DNA of 64,000 nt from Chloroflexota bacterium (GTDB lineage: Bacteria; Chloroflexota; Anaerolineae; Promineifilales; Promineifilaceae), in NCBI GenBank assembly GCA_014584575.1, contig JACTMP010000046.1, positions 1 through 64,000 of the forward strand, read 5' to 3'. The notes below the pieces were generated by a model that did not search any database, had not been told where the DNA came from, and saw only the letters and a program-made list of their open reading frames with translations. Below, piece by piece: positions 1 to 8,242 of the stretch; position 1 is the stretch's first letter; every line of letters starts with the position of its first letter. The position numbers and the translations under genes are program-made.

Positions 1-99
1 GGTTATGGCCGCTGTCAGGGTGGTCTTGCCATGATCCACATGACCGATTGTCCCGATATTGCAGTGGGGTTTTCCCCGTACAAATTTTTCTTTTGCCAT
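1..99 (-). CDS. tuf: Elongation factor Tu, N-terminal fragment (runs off the window edge)
   Basis: The first 33 codons of EF-Tu are visible, reading [20 protein letters not shown] and then the P-loop segment [14 protein letters not shown]-Tu is the GTPase that carries aminoacyl-tRNA to the ribosome. The start is the ATG at 99. The gene continues beyond position 1 and is only partial here. It lies downstream of three tRNA genes on the same strand, the tRNA-tufB arrangement known from many bacteria, so one long transcript processed at the tRNAs is likely. Confidence 0.96.
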   Translation of the reverse strand, partial: MAKEKFVRGKPHCNIGTIGHVDHGKTTLTAAIT

Positions 100-247
100 C
101 GTTATACAATCCTTATCTATGAAAATTAGTTGAGATGGCTCTGTGTAACTGGGCATCAATGCCATGATACACGACCAATCTGCTTGAAACTTGTTGCCGA
201 AATGTTGTCTGACTACCTGGTGTTTGTGTTCAGGTAAACAAGACAGA

Positions 248-320
248 AGCCCACGATGGGATTTGAACCCATGACCTCATTCTTACCAAGAATGTGCTCT
301 GCCTGCTGAGCTACGTGGGC
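248..320 (-). tRNA. tRNA-Thr (anticodon GGU)
   Basis: Read on the minus strand, the 7-bp acceptor stem GCCCACG/CGTGGGC, the D arm GCTCAGCAGGCAGAGC, the anticodon stem CATTC/GAATG with loop TTGGTAA, and the T arm with GGTTCAAAT all fold into a normal 73-nt cloverleaf. The anticodon GGT reads ACC/ACU Thr codons. No CCA is encoded. It sits 148 bp upstream of tuf. Confidence 0.96.
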
Positions 321-416
321 GTCTTGACCGGTAAACGGTAATTTCGGTAAACGGTTGTCAGTAATCAGTTATCGGTGAGTCACTTTACCGATTACTGTCC
401 ACCGATTACCGGGGAG
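321..416. repeat. Intergenic repeat of the (C)CGATTAC/GGTAAACGG family between two tRNAs
   Basis: This spacer is built of variants of GGTAAACGGTAAT on the left and CACCGATTACCGG on the right, forming an imperfect inverted repeat. The same word family recurs at about 17790-17833 and inside purL at 29793-29863, and a short trace lies at 52060-52080. It contains no gene. Confidence 0.6.
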
Positions 417-499
417 TGGGCCAGGTAGGACTCGAACCTACGAAGGCTTCTGCCAGCGGATTTACAGTCCGCCCCCTTTGCCGCTCGGGACACTGACCC
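417..499 (-). tRNA. tRNA-Tyr (anticodon GUA)
   Basis: The minus strand gives a class II tRNA of 83 nt: acceptor GGGTCAG/CTGGCCC with discriminator A, D arm TCCCGAGCGG, anticodon stem-loop with CTGTAAA (anticodon GTA), a long variable arm (about CTGGCAGAAGCCTTC) and T loop GGTTCGAGTCC. The long variable arm and GTA anticodon identify tRNA-Tyr. Confidence 0.95.
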
Positions 500-518
500 A
501 GAAATTGATCTAATCAGG

Positions 519-592
519 AGCCGACGATGGGACTTGAACCCATAACCGATGCTTTACAAGAGCATTGCTCTACCGAATTGAGCTACGTCGGC
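519..592 (-). tRNA. tRNA-Thr (anticodon UGU)
   Basis: The minus strand folds as a 74-nt cloverleaf: acceptor GCCGACG/CGTCGGC, D arm GCTCAATTCGGTAGAGC, anticodon stem ATGCT/AGCAT with loop CTTGTAA (anticodon TGT), and T arm GGTTCAAGTCC. It is the first gene of the tRNA-tuf cluster. The order Thr(UGU)-Tyr-Thr(GGU)-tuf resembles the E. coli thrU-tyrU-glyT-thrT-tufB operon without the Gly gene. Confidence 0.95.
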
Positions 593-763
593 AGTGGTAG
601 CCTGATTGTTGTTAAAGATAGACAACTTAAATTATGAGCAAGCCCAGGCGAGGGATAAGTATAACATCTGCGATTTTTTCGTCAAATGATAGCTGTTTAA
701 GTTTTAGGGTATAATCAGCGCGTATTTAGGTTCGTTGCTGACAAGATGGCGGAGTAGAAAATC

Positions 764-1690
764 ATGGACATTTCAGTCAGTCAGTTGAATCATCGGTTGG
801 CGTTGCAACTACCGGCCGAATTACCATTGGGTCTGGTGTTTGTCACGGGCACGGTGAGGAATTTGGCAAGCGAAGCGGAAGGGGGCAACGGCCGTACCCC
901 CTTTACCAGTTTTGATTTAGAACAGAAAGGACATCGCCTGCATTGTAAACTGGCGTTGCAGGAGGCCGAAAAGGTCACATTGCGTGAGCAGTTAGAAGTG
1001 CGTTTGGGCGGTCATTTAACTTTTGATGCCCGCCGGGCGGCGTATTACTTGCTGGCCCGTGATGTTGAAGTGATCGGCGGCATGGTTGAGCGGCAGAGCG
1101 ATCCCCTGGCGATTGATTTGAGTGAACTGGTAGAAGACCAGGCCGCCTTTACCGCAGCGTTAGCCGGCATCAAACGCCGGGCGGATGTATCCCGGCAGTC
1201 GCCGGCAGAAATGCCCATATGGGTGCAAAAGATTGCCCCACCGGAAGTTCAGGAAGACCAGCCGGTAGACGTGCCAGAAGCGGAATTCTTGGAACCGGTA
1301 ACGCCATCCCCGACAACACCTGTACTCAATGATGAGATGGTATCTTATTTGTCGGCGCTGATGGAGAGTGAGGAAGAGGTAGAGCTGACGCCAGATATAC
1401 TGGCGCAATGGACAAGTGAAACGAAGGAACCAGTCATTGAGATGCTTGAGGAGGAACTGTCACCAGCGCCCATAACTGACCAACAGTTGGAACAGGAGCC
1501 GGAGGAGAAGGTCACGGCCGTGTCTCCCTATGCCCCTGTTGGTGATGCTTCCCCCAAACCCCGGCCGGCGCGCCCCAAACAGCCACAGCCCCGGCCGCAA
1601 CAGCAGACCGATTGGCCGCTCATCCTTTTACTGGTTGCCGTTATTCTCTTCGCCATTGTCATTTTGTCGGCCATCATCTTTTTGCGCTAA
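764..1690 (+). CDS. Tail-anchored membrane protein of unknown function
   Basis: A 308-residue protein I do not recognise. Residues 1-110 are a compact, mixed-charge globular region. Residues 150-285 are Pro/Glu-rich and probably disordered, with many PEP/PQP runs. The protein ends in one strongly hydrophobic segment (about residues 285-307, WPLILLLVAVILFAIVIL), so it is probably anchored by its C-terminus with the N-terminal domain in the cytoplasm. A GGAG motif precedes the ATG. A TATAAT box at 710-715 lies 48 bp upstream, but no clear -35 box accompanies it. The gene is followed at 50 bp by an ATP-grasp gene on the same strand. Confidence 0.75.
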   Translation: MDISVSQLNHRLALQLPAELPLGLVFVTGTVRNLASEAEGGNGRTPFTSFDLEQKGHRLHCKLALQEAEKVTLREQLEVRLGGHLTFDARRAAYYLLARDVEVIGGMVERQSDPLAIDLSELVEDQAAFTAALAGIKRRADVSRQSPAEMPIWVQKIAPPEVQEDQPVDVPEAEFLEPVTPSPTTPVLNDEMVSYLSALMESEEEVELTPDILAQWTSETKEPVIEMLEEELSPAPITDQQLEQEPEEKVTAVSPYAPVGDASPKPRPARPKQPQPRPQQQTDWPLILLLVAVILFAIVILSAIIFLR

Positions 1691-1739
1691 TTTATCCCGC
1701 GGCGGCGACATATTTTATCTCTTCACTTGAGGAAATCTC

Positions 1740-2939
1740 ATGGAACAACAAATCACCATTCTCTGTCTGGCCAGTTATTGCAAGGGCACGACATTCCTGA
1801 CAGCGGCAAAACAATTGGGCTGCCGCGTCCTCCTGGTAACACGGGAAAAATTGCGAGATGAAGCCTGGCCGCGCCAGGACATTGACGAGATTTTTTACAT
1901 GCCCCGTCTCTCCACACAGCCGGACATTATTTACGCCATTGGCTACCTGATGCGCGCGGAGGCGATTGATCGCATTGTGCCATTGGATGATTATGACGTG
2001 CCTACGGCCGCTTTGCTGCGCGAGCATTTCCGCATCTCCGGCCTGGGCGAGACGGTGACGCGCCACTTCAGGGACAAACTGGCGATGCGCCTGAAAGCGC
2101 GCGCCGAAGGATTCCGCGTGCCGGAATTTACGCCGGTTTTTAACCATGCCCGGTTGTCTGAGTGGATGAACCGGGTTTCCCCGCCCTGGCTGCTGAAGCC
2201 GCGCATGGAAGCGGGGGCCATGGGCATCAAGCGGGTCAATTCAGCCGACGAGGTGTGGCATTGGCTGAATGAGTTGGGCGACCAGCAATCCTACTTTCTG
2301 CTGGAACGGTTTGTGACGGGGGATGTGTTTCACGTGGATACTATCATGTGGCAGGGGAAGGTGGAATTTGCTTTGGCGCATGTCTACGGCCGTCCGCCCA
2401 TCCATGTGGCCCACGACGGCGGTGTTTTTGTCACCCGTACCATGCCCCGCCGCGATAAAAACGCCAAAGCGCTGCTGGCGTTTAACGCCAAACTGCTCAA
2501 GGCGTTAGGCATGGTCAACGGCGTCTCCCATACCGAGTTTATCAAAGGAGAAGATGGTGAATTTTACTTTTTGGAAACGGCCGCGCGCGTGGGTGGGGCG
2601 AACATCGAACAACTGGTGGAAGCGGCCGGGGGCGTTAACTTGTGGGCCGAGTGGGCCAAGATGGAAGTGGCCCAGGTGAAAGGAGAAACATATGCCGCCC
2701 CGCCCGATGCCGGCAAATATGCCGGGGTCCTTATCTGCCTGGCAAAACAGGAGTGGCCGGATTTATCCGGCTATCAGGCCGCGGAAATTGTGTACCGGGT
2801 GCATAAACAGCAGCACGCCGGGCTGATTGTGGCTTCGGAAAGTCAGGCGCGGGTGGAGGAACTCATTGCCGAATACGGGCAGCGTTTCGCCCACGATTTT
2901 CTGGCCGTTGCCCCGCCCCTGGATACAGCGCCAATCTAG
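1740..2939 (+). CDS. ATP-grasp domain carboxylate-amine ligase-like protein
   Basis: 399 residues. The order is a pre-ATP-grasp Rossmann-like part (about 1-100), the ATP-binding lobe with the PPWLLKPRMEAGAMGIKRV loop (about 145-165), and the metal-binding catalytic segment ending GEFYFLETAARVGGANIEQL (about 265-285), where the Glu and Asn expected to bind Mg-ATP are present. ATP-grasp enzymes join a carboxylate to an amine or thiol through an acyl phosphate. This one resembles stand-alone carbamoyl-phosphate-synthase-like ligases, but no substrate can be inferred from the neighbours. GAGGAAA upstream serves as ribosome binding site. Confidence 0.85.
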   Translation: MEQQITILCLASYCKGTTFLTAAKQLGCRVLLVTREKLRDEAWPRQDIDEIFYMPRLSTQPDIIYAIGYLMRAEAIDRIVPLDDYDVPTAALLREHFRISGLGETVTRHFRDKLAMRLKARAEGFRVPEFTPVFNHARLSEWMNRVSPPWLLKPRMEAGAMGIKRVNSADEVWHWLNELGDQQSYFLLERFVTGDVFHVDTIMWQGKVEFALAHVYGRPPIHVAHDGGVFVTRTMPRRDKNAKALLAFNAKLLKALGMVNGVSHTEFIKGEDGEFYFLETAARVGGANIEQLVEAAGGVNLWAEWAKMEVAQVKGETYAAPPDAGKYAGVLICLAKQEWPDLSGYQAAEIVYRVHKQQHAGLIVASESQARVEELIAEYGQRFAHDFLAVAPPLDTAPI

Positions 2940-2992
2940 GAAAGTAAGCAGTAAGCGGTGGGCAGTGAGCAATAACCACTGCTTACTGCCTA
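2940..2992. repeat. GTAAGCAGTGAGCAG-type intergenic repeat
   Basis: The convergent junction between the ATP-grasp gene and the Tat protein holds degenerate repeats of (G)GTAAGCAGT followed by their inverted partner ACTGCTTACTGCC. The stem-loop could end transcription from both sides. The same word recurs inside purL at about 30934-30972 and 31606-31622. Confidence 0.6.
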
Positions 2993-4042
2993 CTAAACTT
3001 GGTGCTGTTGGCGGTAGTCGGTGATGAGCGAGCGCAGGGTTTGTTGGCGGGCAACTGCCGTACTCACCGGCGCCTGCAAGTTGGCAGCGTACACACTCTC
3101 CACACCTTTGGCTTTGCTCAAGGCGGCTGTTGTTTTCAACATCAGGTCATCACGCAGGGGTTTCACCAGCCTTTTGTTCAGCACAATTTCGTTTTGTTCG
3201 TCGCGGGCCAGCCAGACGTCTAACGGCTGCGCCAGATTGGCGTTCAGGCCGGTGATGGTGGCGGGCGTTTCCAGCAGCAGGGTGGTGATGGATTGCATGA
3301 TGGTGGTCGCCTTCTCGCCAATGCCAAAGGGCAGCCACTTTTTGATCCCGGCAAACCAGTCATTGACCATTTGCACAAAAGCGCCGGCCCGCTCCACCAC
3401 GTCCATGAGCAGGTTTTCAATCTGGTGAAAGTAGCCGTCTAATTTGTTCAGGTGGGCGTCCAGCCAGGCACGGCCGTTGACCAGCACCGGCAAATGGCTC
3501 TCCACCTCGGCTAATGCCAGGGTACCCGCGGCCATACTTGCTTCCAGCGAAGGCACGTCGTTGAGCAGATTGGCAAGCGCGTTGGAAACGGCGCTCATGC
3601 CATTATCCAGCGTCGCGCCCAGGTCTACCCCGTCCAACTGTTCATACAAGGCCACCAATCCGGCCAACACACTCACTCGCTCATTGGCCGAGGCCAGTTC
3701 AGTGCGCAGCGTTTCCTGGGCGGCGATGGCGCTGCCGTCCGGTTGGGACAATGCTTCAATTTGCCGGTTGGCCGCATCCAGCGCCGCCTGCAAACGGATG
3801 ATCTCTGCCTGGGCAGATGCCAGTTGCGTGAATGATTCCGCGCCGGGATTGGCCGCCAATGACGGCAGGGAAACAATCGGGGAAGCCGGGGGGGAGGTGG
3901 TAATCGTGGTGGTAACGGCCGCTTGCTGAGACCCTTTGAGCAGCGCCGCGCCCGCGCCGACGGTGGTGGCGGCGACGGCCGTGACGCCCATGCCCAATAA
4001 AAATCCTCTACGACTTACTTCTGATTCCTGATACTCTGCCAT
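2993..4042 (-). CDS. Tat-signal, coiled-coil secreted or membrane-attached protein
   Basis: About 349 residues. The N-terminus carries the twin-arginine motif SRRGFLLGMGVTAVAATTV, so export through the Tat system is likely. After it come a low-complexity T/S/P segment, a heptad-rich coiled coil (about residues 75-125), and a long helical C-terminal half. I do not recognise a domain. I choose the ATG at 4042 because GGAGGAG sits six bases upstream. A TTG further upstream would place that ribosome binding site inside the gene. Tat export usually implies folding or a cofactor before export, but no cofactor motif is visible. Confidence 0.75.
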   Translation of the reverse strand: MAEYQESEVSRRGFLLGMGVTAVAATTVGAGAALLKGSQQAAVTTTITTSPPASPIVSLPSLAANPGAESFTQLASAQAEIIRLQAALDAANRQIEALSQPDGSAIAAQETLRTELASANERVSVLAGLVALYEQLDGVDLGATLDNGMSAVSNALANLLNDVPSLEASMAAGTLALAEVESHLPVLVNGRAWLDAHLNKLDGYFHQIENLLMDVVERAGAFVQMVNDWFAGIKKWLPFGIGEKATTIMQSITTLLLETPATITGLNANLAQPLDVWLARDEQNEIVLNKRLVKPLRDDLMLKTTAALSKAKGVESVYAANLQAPVSTAVARQQTLRSLITDYRQQHQV

Positions 4043-4097
4043 AATAGACTCCTCCAATGGTTTTTATCGCAAAGGGGCAAAGATGGTGAAAGTGTAA

Positions 4098-4160
4098 GGG
4101 CGAGGCAGTTGGGCAGTCAATTGTTTCTTGCCCGCCAGGTTCATCCCAACTGCCTCGCCC
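4098..4160. repeat. 63-bp inverted-repeat element, copy 1
   Basis: The perfect 16-bp arms GGGCGAGGCAGTTGGG (4098-4113) and CCCAACTGCCTCGCCC (4145-4160) flank a 31-bp loop. A second element with arms that differ at two internal positions, both changed on both sides so that pairing is kept, lies at 27926-27988. No gene lies here. It sits upstream of the Tat protein and downstream of era. Confidence 0.8.
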
Positions 4161-4260
4161 CTCCTTCGCGTCCCTTCACGTTCTTCGCCGACCACAAAAG
4201 GTAACACAGTACGGCCGTGAGCCGTTTCTGTGCCAGAGCTTGTTTCATTTTATTCTCATA

Positions 4261-5178
4261 TCAATCTTGTTTTACATAACCCAGTCGCTTAAGCCACTTT
4301 TCGTTTTGCCGCCACTTGGGTTCCACTTTGACCCATAGTTCCAGGAACACTTTGCCGCCCACCAACTCTTCCAATTGGGCACGGGCGGCCGTGCCAATTT
4401 CTTTCAACTGCTGCCCTTTTTTACCGATGATGATCTGCTTGTGCGTATTCCGATCCACAAAGATATTGGCGCTTATGTACACGTCGCCGCTGTCCCGCTC
4501 TTTGAATTCCAGGATTTGCACGGCCGTGCCATACGGCACCTCGTCGCGCAGTTGCAACATAATCTGTTCGCGGATGAATTCGGCGGCCATGTCGCGCACA
4601 TAGCTGTCCGTCACCTGGTCTTCAGGGTAATAACGTGGCCCTTCGGGTAAGGCGGCCACAATCATCGCCAGTAATTCATCACGGCCGTGACCCTTTTGCG
4701 CCGAAAACAAAATCCATTCGGCCGTCGGTAGTAGGGCACGGTACGCTTCCGTGCGTGGCAGCACCTCGGCCGCAGGCAGCAGGTCGGCCTTGTTCAGTGC
4801 CAGAATGGTCGGCGTGGGGATGGTTTGCAGCCGTTCGGCAATGGCCCGGTCGCCGGCACCCACCGGCTCGCTGGCATCCACCAGCCACAGGATCACATCG
4901 GCGTCGTTGAGGGTGTCTACGGCCGTGTCCACCATAAACTCATCCAACTTATGCTGCGGCAACATGATGCCCGGCGTATCCATAAACACAATCTGGTACG
5001 TTTCGGTGGTCAAAATGCCCAACTGTCGCTGCCGTGTCGTCTGCGGCTTGGGGCTGACAATGGCCACCTTCTCCCCCAAAAACGCATTCAGCAACGTGCT
5101 TTTGCCCACATTCGGCCGGCCCACCACCGCCACAAACCCCGATTTGAAACCAGCCGTTACTTCGTATTCTTCATTCAT
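4261..5178 (-). CDS. era: GTPase Era, ribosome small-subunit assembly factor
   Basis: 305 residues, normal for Era. The G1 motif GRPNVGKST is near residue 21, with the switch region QTTRQRQ, G3 DTPG and G4 NKAD following. The C-terminal KH domain contains the IIIGKKGQQLKEIG motif (about residues 250-265). Era binds the 3' end of 16S rRNA and checks 30S maturation at the cytoplasmic membrane. Its ATG overlaps the stop of the upstream PIN-domain gene by four bases (ATGA), so its translation is probably coupled to that toxin-like gene. Confidence 0.97.
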   Translation of the reverse strand: MNEEYEVTAGFKSGFVAVVGRPNVGKSTLLNAFLGEKVAIVSPKPQTTRQRQLGILTTETYQIVFMDTPGIMLPQHKLDEFMVDTAVDTLNDADVILWLVDASEPVGAGDRAIAERLQTIPTPTILALNKADLLPAAEVLPRTEAYRALLPTAEWILFSAQKGHGRDELLAMIVAALPEGPRYYPEDQVTDSYVRDMAAEFIREQIMLQLRDEVPYGTAVQILEFKERDSGDVYISANIFVDRNTHKQIIIGKKGQQLKEIGTAARAQLEELVGGKVFLELWVKVEPKWRQNEKWLKRLGYVKQD

Positions 5179-5621
5179 AAGGTATCCATGTCATTGCTTT
5201 CAAGGGCATCGAGTAGTGATTGAACGCCCCATAGTTCTATTCCATAAGCAGCCATAGCTAAACGCAATTCATTATCTGCCCGCAGATCGTCATCGCCGGT
5301 AACAATGGCATTGGCTCTACCATCAATAGCGGTTGCCAACACCGGGTGGTCTTTTGGATCGCGGCAGCGAGGTGGGATTGTCATTAATTCAACGATCTCC
5401 GCACGAGAGCGCATTTGACGATGCAATTTTTCTGCCTGGGCTGGGTCAATAAGTTTGTGCAATCGGGGACGCTGCCGGACGATATTGTATTCATCCAATA
5501 AGGCTTGACTGGTGATCAATTGAAACCGGTTGCCTTGCCAGAAACTCAAAATGGGCAAGGTAACACGGCCGCGCAGTAATATGCGTATCCAGATATTCGT
5601 GTCAAGGACAATACGCAGCAT
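5175..5621 (-). CDS. PIN-domain ribonuclease toxin (COG1569-like, VapC superfamily)
   Basis: 148 residues. The acidic PIN residues are visible: Asp in LDTNIW near the N-terminus, Glu in LLDEYN (about 44), Asp in CRDPKDHPVLATA (about 88) and the VTGDDDL segment (about 107). PIN toxins cut RNA with a Mg2+ centre. The gene begins six bases after an antitoxin-like gene and overlaps era by four bases, so a two-gene toxin-antitoxin unit is embedded in front of era. Activity is inferred from residue conservation only. Confidence 0.88.
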   Translation of the reverse strand: MLRIVLDTNIWIRILLRGRVTLPILSFWQGNRFQLITSQALLDEYNIVRQRPRLHKLIDPAQAEKLHRQMRSRAEIVELMTIPPRCRDPKDHPVLATAIDGRANAIVTGDDDLRADNELRLAMAAYGIELWGVQSLLDALESNDMDTL

Positions 5622-5627
5622 CAGAGT

Positions 5628-5873
5628 TCAGGCCATTTGCTCACGGGTGGCTCGTATTTCGGCCAGAATATCCTCGTCTGTAATTTCTTCAACGGGCGGT
5701 TGGCTGTACAGTTCGGCAATTAACTGCGCCAATTCCATATCCAGTTCAGTAGCAGCCAATGCTCTGGCAAGTTTTGCCCTTTCCCCAGGTTCTAGCTGAT
5801 GCGCCGCCGTGATTAGCTGATCAACCGTTAGCTGCACCTTGATGTTTGGTATTGTGATGGTAGCTGTACTCAT
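5628..5873 (-). CDS. Putative antitoxin partner of the PIN toxin
   Basis: 81 residues starting MSTATITIPNIKVQLTVDQL. The ATG at 5873 has GAGGTGA as ribosome binding site. The middle is helical and charged (EPGERAKLARALAA) and the C-terminus is acidic (PPVEEITDEDILAEIRATRE), the usual layout of small antitoxins placed before COG1569 PIN toxins in Chloroflexota and cyanobacteria. The same frame stays open upstream into the ftsK region, but that extension is antisense noise. It is the first gene of a likely antitoxin-toxin-era operon. Confidence 0.75.
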   Translation of the reverse strand: MSTATITIPNIKVQLTVDQLITAAHQLEPGERAKLARALAATELDMELAQLIAELYSQPPVEEITDEDILAEIRATREQMA

Positions 5874-5901
5874 TTCATCACCTCGCAAGCAGTTTGATGG
5901 C

Positions 5902-5911
5902 ATTATAACAC
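5902..5911 (-). promoter_or_regulatory. Extended -10 promoter for the antitoxin-PIN-era operon
   Basis: On the minus strand the sequence reads GTGTTATAAT, a consensus TATAAT preceded by TGn, about 30 bases before the antitoxin start. No good -35 box lies at the right distance, which an extended -10 can tolerate. Confidence 0.5.
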
Positions 5912-5919
5912 GTTGAGTC

Positions 5920-8166
5920 TCAATTACCCTGGTTGGAGATGATGTCTTGCAGCGGGTCATCCTCTTCGCTGACGGTGGTTTTGCGGGTTTTGCCGCCTTC
6001 TTGGGGGTCTTCCACCAGCCCCATTTCGTACAGATGCTCCATGATGCGGGCGGCGCGGGGGTAGCCAATGCGCAGCCGCCGCTGCAAGAAGGAGCTAGAG
6101 AGGGTGTCATATTTTTGCGCCAGTTCGATGGCCTGTTCCAGCAGGCTGTCCGTTTCGTCCAACAGGGCGTATTTGGCGATCAGGCTTTCCCAGGGGGGTG
6201 ACATCGGTTTGTAATCGGCAGGCAGGTTTTGCCGCCAGAAGTTGACGATGGCTTCTACCTCGTTATCGCTCATAAAGACGCCCTGGATGCGGGCCGGCCC
6301 GGCCGCGTCGGGAGCCAGGAAGAGCATATCCCCCTTGCCCAATAACTGCTCTGCACCCACCGCATCCAAAATGACTCGTGAATCTATGCTGGAGGCGACG
6401 GCAAAGGAGAGGCGGGCGGGAAAGTTGGCTTTGATGAGGCCGGTAATGACATCGGTTGACGGCCGTTGCGTAGCCACCACCAGATGAATCCCCGTCGCCC
6501 GCGCCATCTGTGCTAACCGGCAAAGCGTCCGCTCCACGTCCCCCGGATAGGTGTGCATCAGGTCGGCCAGTTCATCAATAAACACGGCGATGTGCGGCAG
6601 TTTGGGGCGTTCCGGTTGGCGGCCCGCTTTGCGGTTATAGCCGCTCAAGTTGCGGGCATTCACCTGGGCAAACAGTTCATAGCGGCGGTCCATCTCCGCC
6701 GTCAGCCAGCGCAACACACCCACTGCCCGATCCGCTTCCACTTCCACCTTGCCGATCAGGTGCGGCAGCCCATTAAAGCGGATCAGTTCCACCTTTTTGG
6801 GGTCAATCATAATCAGGTGCAAATCTTCAGGTGGATTGTTGAATACTAGGCAGGCGATGAGGGCATTCATGCAGACCGACTTGCCGGAGCCGGTGGTGCC
6901 CGCCACCAGCAAATGAGGCATTTTCGCCAGGTCTACGGCAATCGGGTGGCCGGAAACGTCCCGCCCCATGGCTACTGCCAGCGGCGTCTTGAGCGCCAGA
7001 AACGGTTCCGATTCGACCAGGGGGCGCAGCCGCACCAGGCTAATTTCGCTGTTGGGCACTTCAATGCCCACCACACCCTGGCCGGGCACGGGGGCCTGAA
7101 TGCGCAGCCGTTGGGCGGCCAACGCCAGCGCCAAATCTTTTTGCAGGGCGGCAATCTGCCCGATGCGGACTTTGTGCTGTTTGGTTTCGCCATCCGGCCC
7201 CGGTTTTTCCAGATAGCCTGGTTCCACGCCAAATTGGGTGATGGCCGGGCCACGCTGCACCTGGATGACTTTGCCGGTGAGGCCAAAGTGGGCCAGGGTT
7301 TCTTCGATGATGCGTGTTTTTTCTTCGATTTCATCGTTGCTTAGAGGGGCGAAGTGGCTCTCTTCCAGCAGGGTGATCGGGGGCAGGCGTTTACTGCGGT
7401 GGGGGGCTACGGCCGTCTCCATCTGACTAGAATCCTCTTCAATGATAACCGGGCGCAGGTTGATCTGGGGCGGCGGCACACCTTCTCTGGGTGTAGACGA
7501 AGCGCCTGTGCTGCCCGGCTGTGGTCTGCTTCTGACGGCCGTTGGCTGTGTGGGCGGCGACAGTTCCTGTGAAAGGCGCCACAGTCGGTTAGACAGGTTG
7601 TTTAGCGCCTGCAACACATCATTCCAACTAACCTGCGCAATTAAACAGACGCCCCAGATAAGTAGACATAAGTAAAAAATACCGGTTAAAACAGGGCCAA
7701 AAAAGTCGAGCAAGGGCGCAGATAAGGCCCAACCGAGCAGCCCACCGCCTTGCCCCAAATAGGCAGTGGGCAAGGTGGCTTGGGTGAAGATAAACGTCAG
7801 GGGGAGCAGCGTGAGTAAAATGAGTTCAAAACCAATGACCTGGCTGGCGCGGATGTGATACGGCCGTCCCACCTTGCGCAACGTCAGGTGAATGCCTGCG
7901 GCCATTACCGTCAGCAGCAGCGGATAGATTCCCCAACCAAATAGCTCCCGAAAGACACAGATGGAGACGCCTGGGCAGCCCTCATCTGGCAAAGTCAACA
8001 ACGCCAGAAAGAGCAAAGCAGCGGCCATAAACGCCGCGCCACCGGCCAATTCCATGCGGTATGGCGTCAGGCTTTTGATGAGACGTTCATCCCAGGTGGG
8101 GGGGGGCGGCGGTGGGGATTCAGATTTGCGTGGGGCGCGGGTAGGCGCAGCTTTGGGACGGGCCAT
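5920..8166 (-). CDS. ftsK: DNA translocase FtsK/SpoIIIE
   Basis: 748 residues. The N-terminus holds about four membrane helices (roughly residues 35-190), followed by a Pro-rich linker. The motor domain carries Walker A GTTGSGKS (about residue 424) and Walker B AVFIDELADLM. The C-terminal winged-helix gamma domain (RRLRIGYPRAARIMEHLYEMG) reads KOPS-like polarity sites in known homologues. FtsK pumps the chromosome ends through the closing septum and activates dimer resolution. It is a short, SpoIIIE-sized version. The ATG at 8166 begins MARPKAAPTRAPRKSE. Confidence 0.96.
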   Translation of the reverse strand: MARPKAAPTRAPRKSESPPPPPPTWDERLIKSLTPYRMELAGGAAFMAAALLFLALLTLPDEGCPGVSICVFRELFGWGIYPLLLTVMAAGIHLTLRKVGRPYHIRASQVIGFELILLTLLPLTFIFTQATLPTAYLGQGGGLLGWALSAPLLDFFGPVLTGIFYLCLLIWGVCLIAQVSWNDVLQALNNLSNRLWRLSQELSPPTQPTAVRSRPQPGSTGASSTPREGVPPPQINLRPVIIEEDSSQMETAVAPHRSKRLPPITLLEESHFAPLSNDEIEEKTRIIEETLAHFGLTGKVIQVQRGPAITQFGVEPGYLEKPGPDGETKQHKVRIGQIAALQKDLALALAAQRLRIQAPVPGQGVVGIEVPNSEISLVRLRPLVESEPFLALKTPLAVAMGRDVSGHPIAVDLAKMPHLLVAGTTGSGKSVCMNALIACLVFNNPPEDLHLIMIDPKKVELIRFNGLPHLIGKVEVEADRAVGVLRWLTAEMDRRYELFAQVNARNLSGYNRKAGRQPERPKLPHIAVFIDELADLMHTYPGDVERTLCRLAQMARATGIHLVVATQRPSTDVITGLIKANFPARLSFAVASSIDSRVILDAVGAEQLLGKGDMLFLAPDAAGPARIQGVFMSDNEVEAIVNFWRQNLPADYKPMSPPWESLIAKYALLDETDSLLEQAIELAQKYDTLSSSFLQRRLRIGYPRAARIMEHLYEMGLVEDPQEGGKTRKTTVSEEDDPLQDIISNQGN

Positions 8167-8242
8167 AGGTCAGTCATTGGTTGGCGGCAAACGGCAATTG
8201 GTCCAAAGACGGACGGCCGTTTACCGCATACTGACCCCTATT

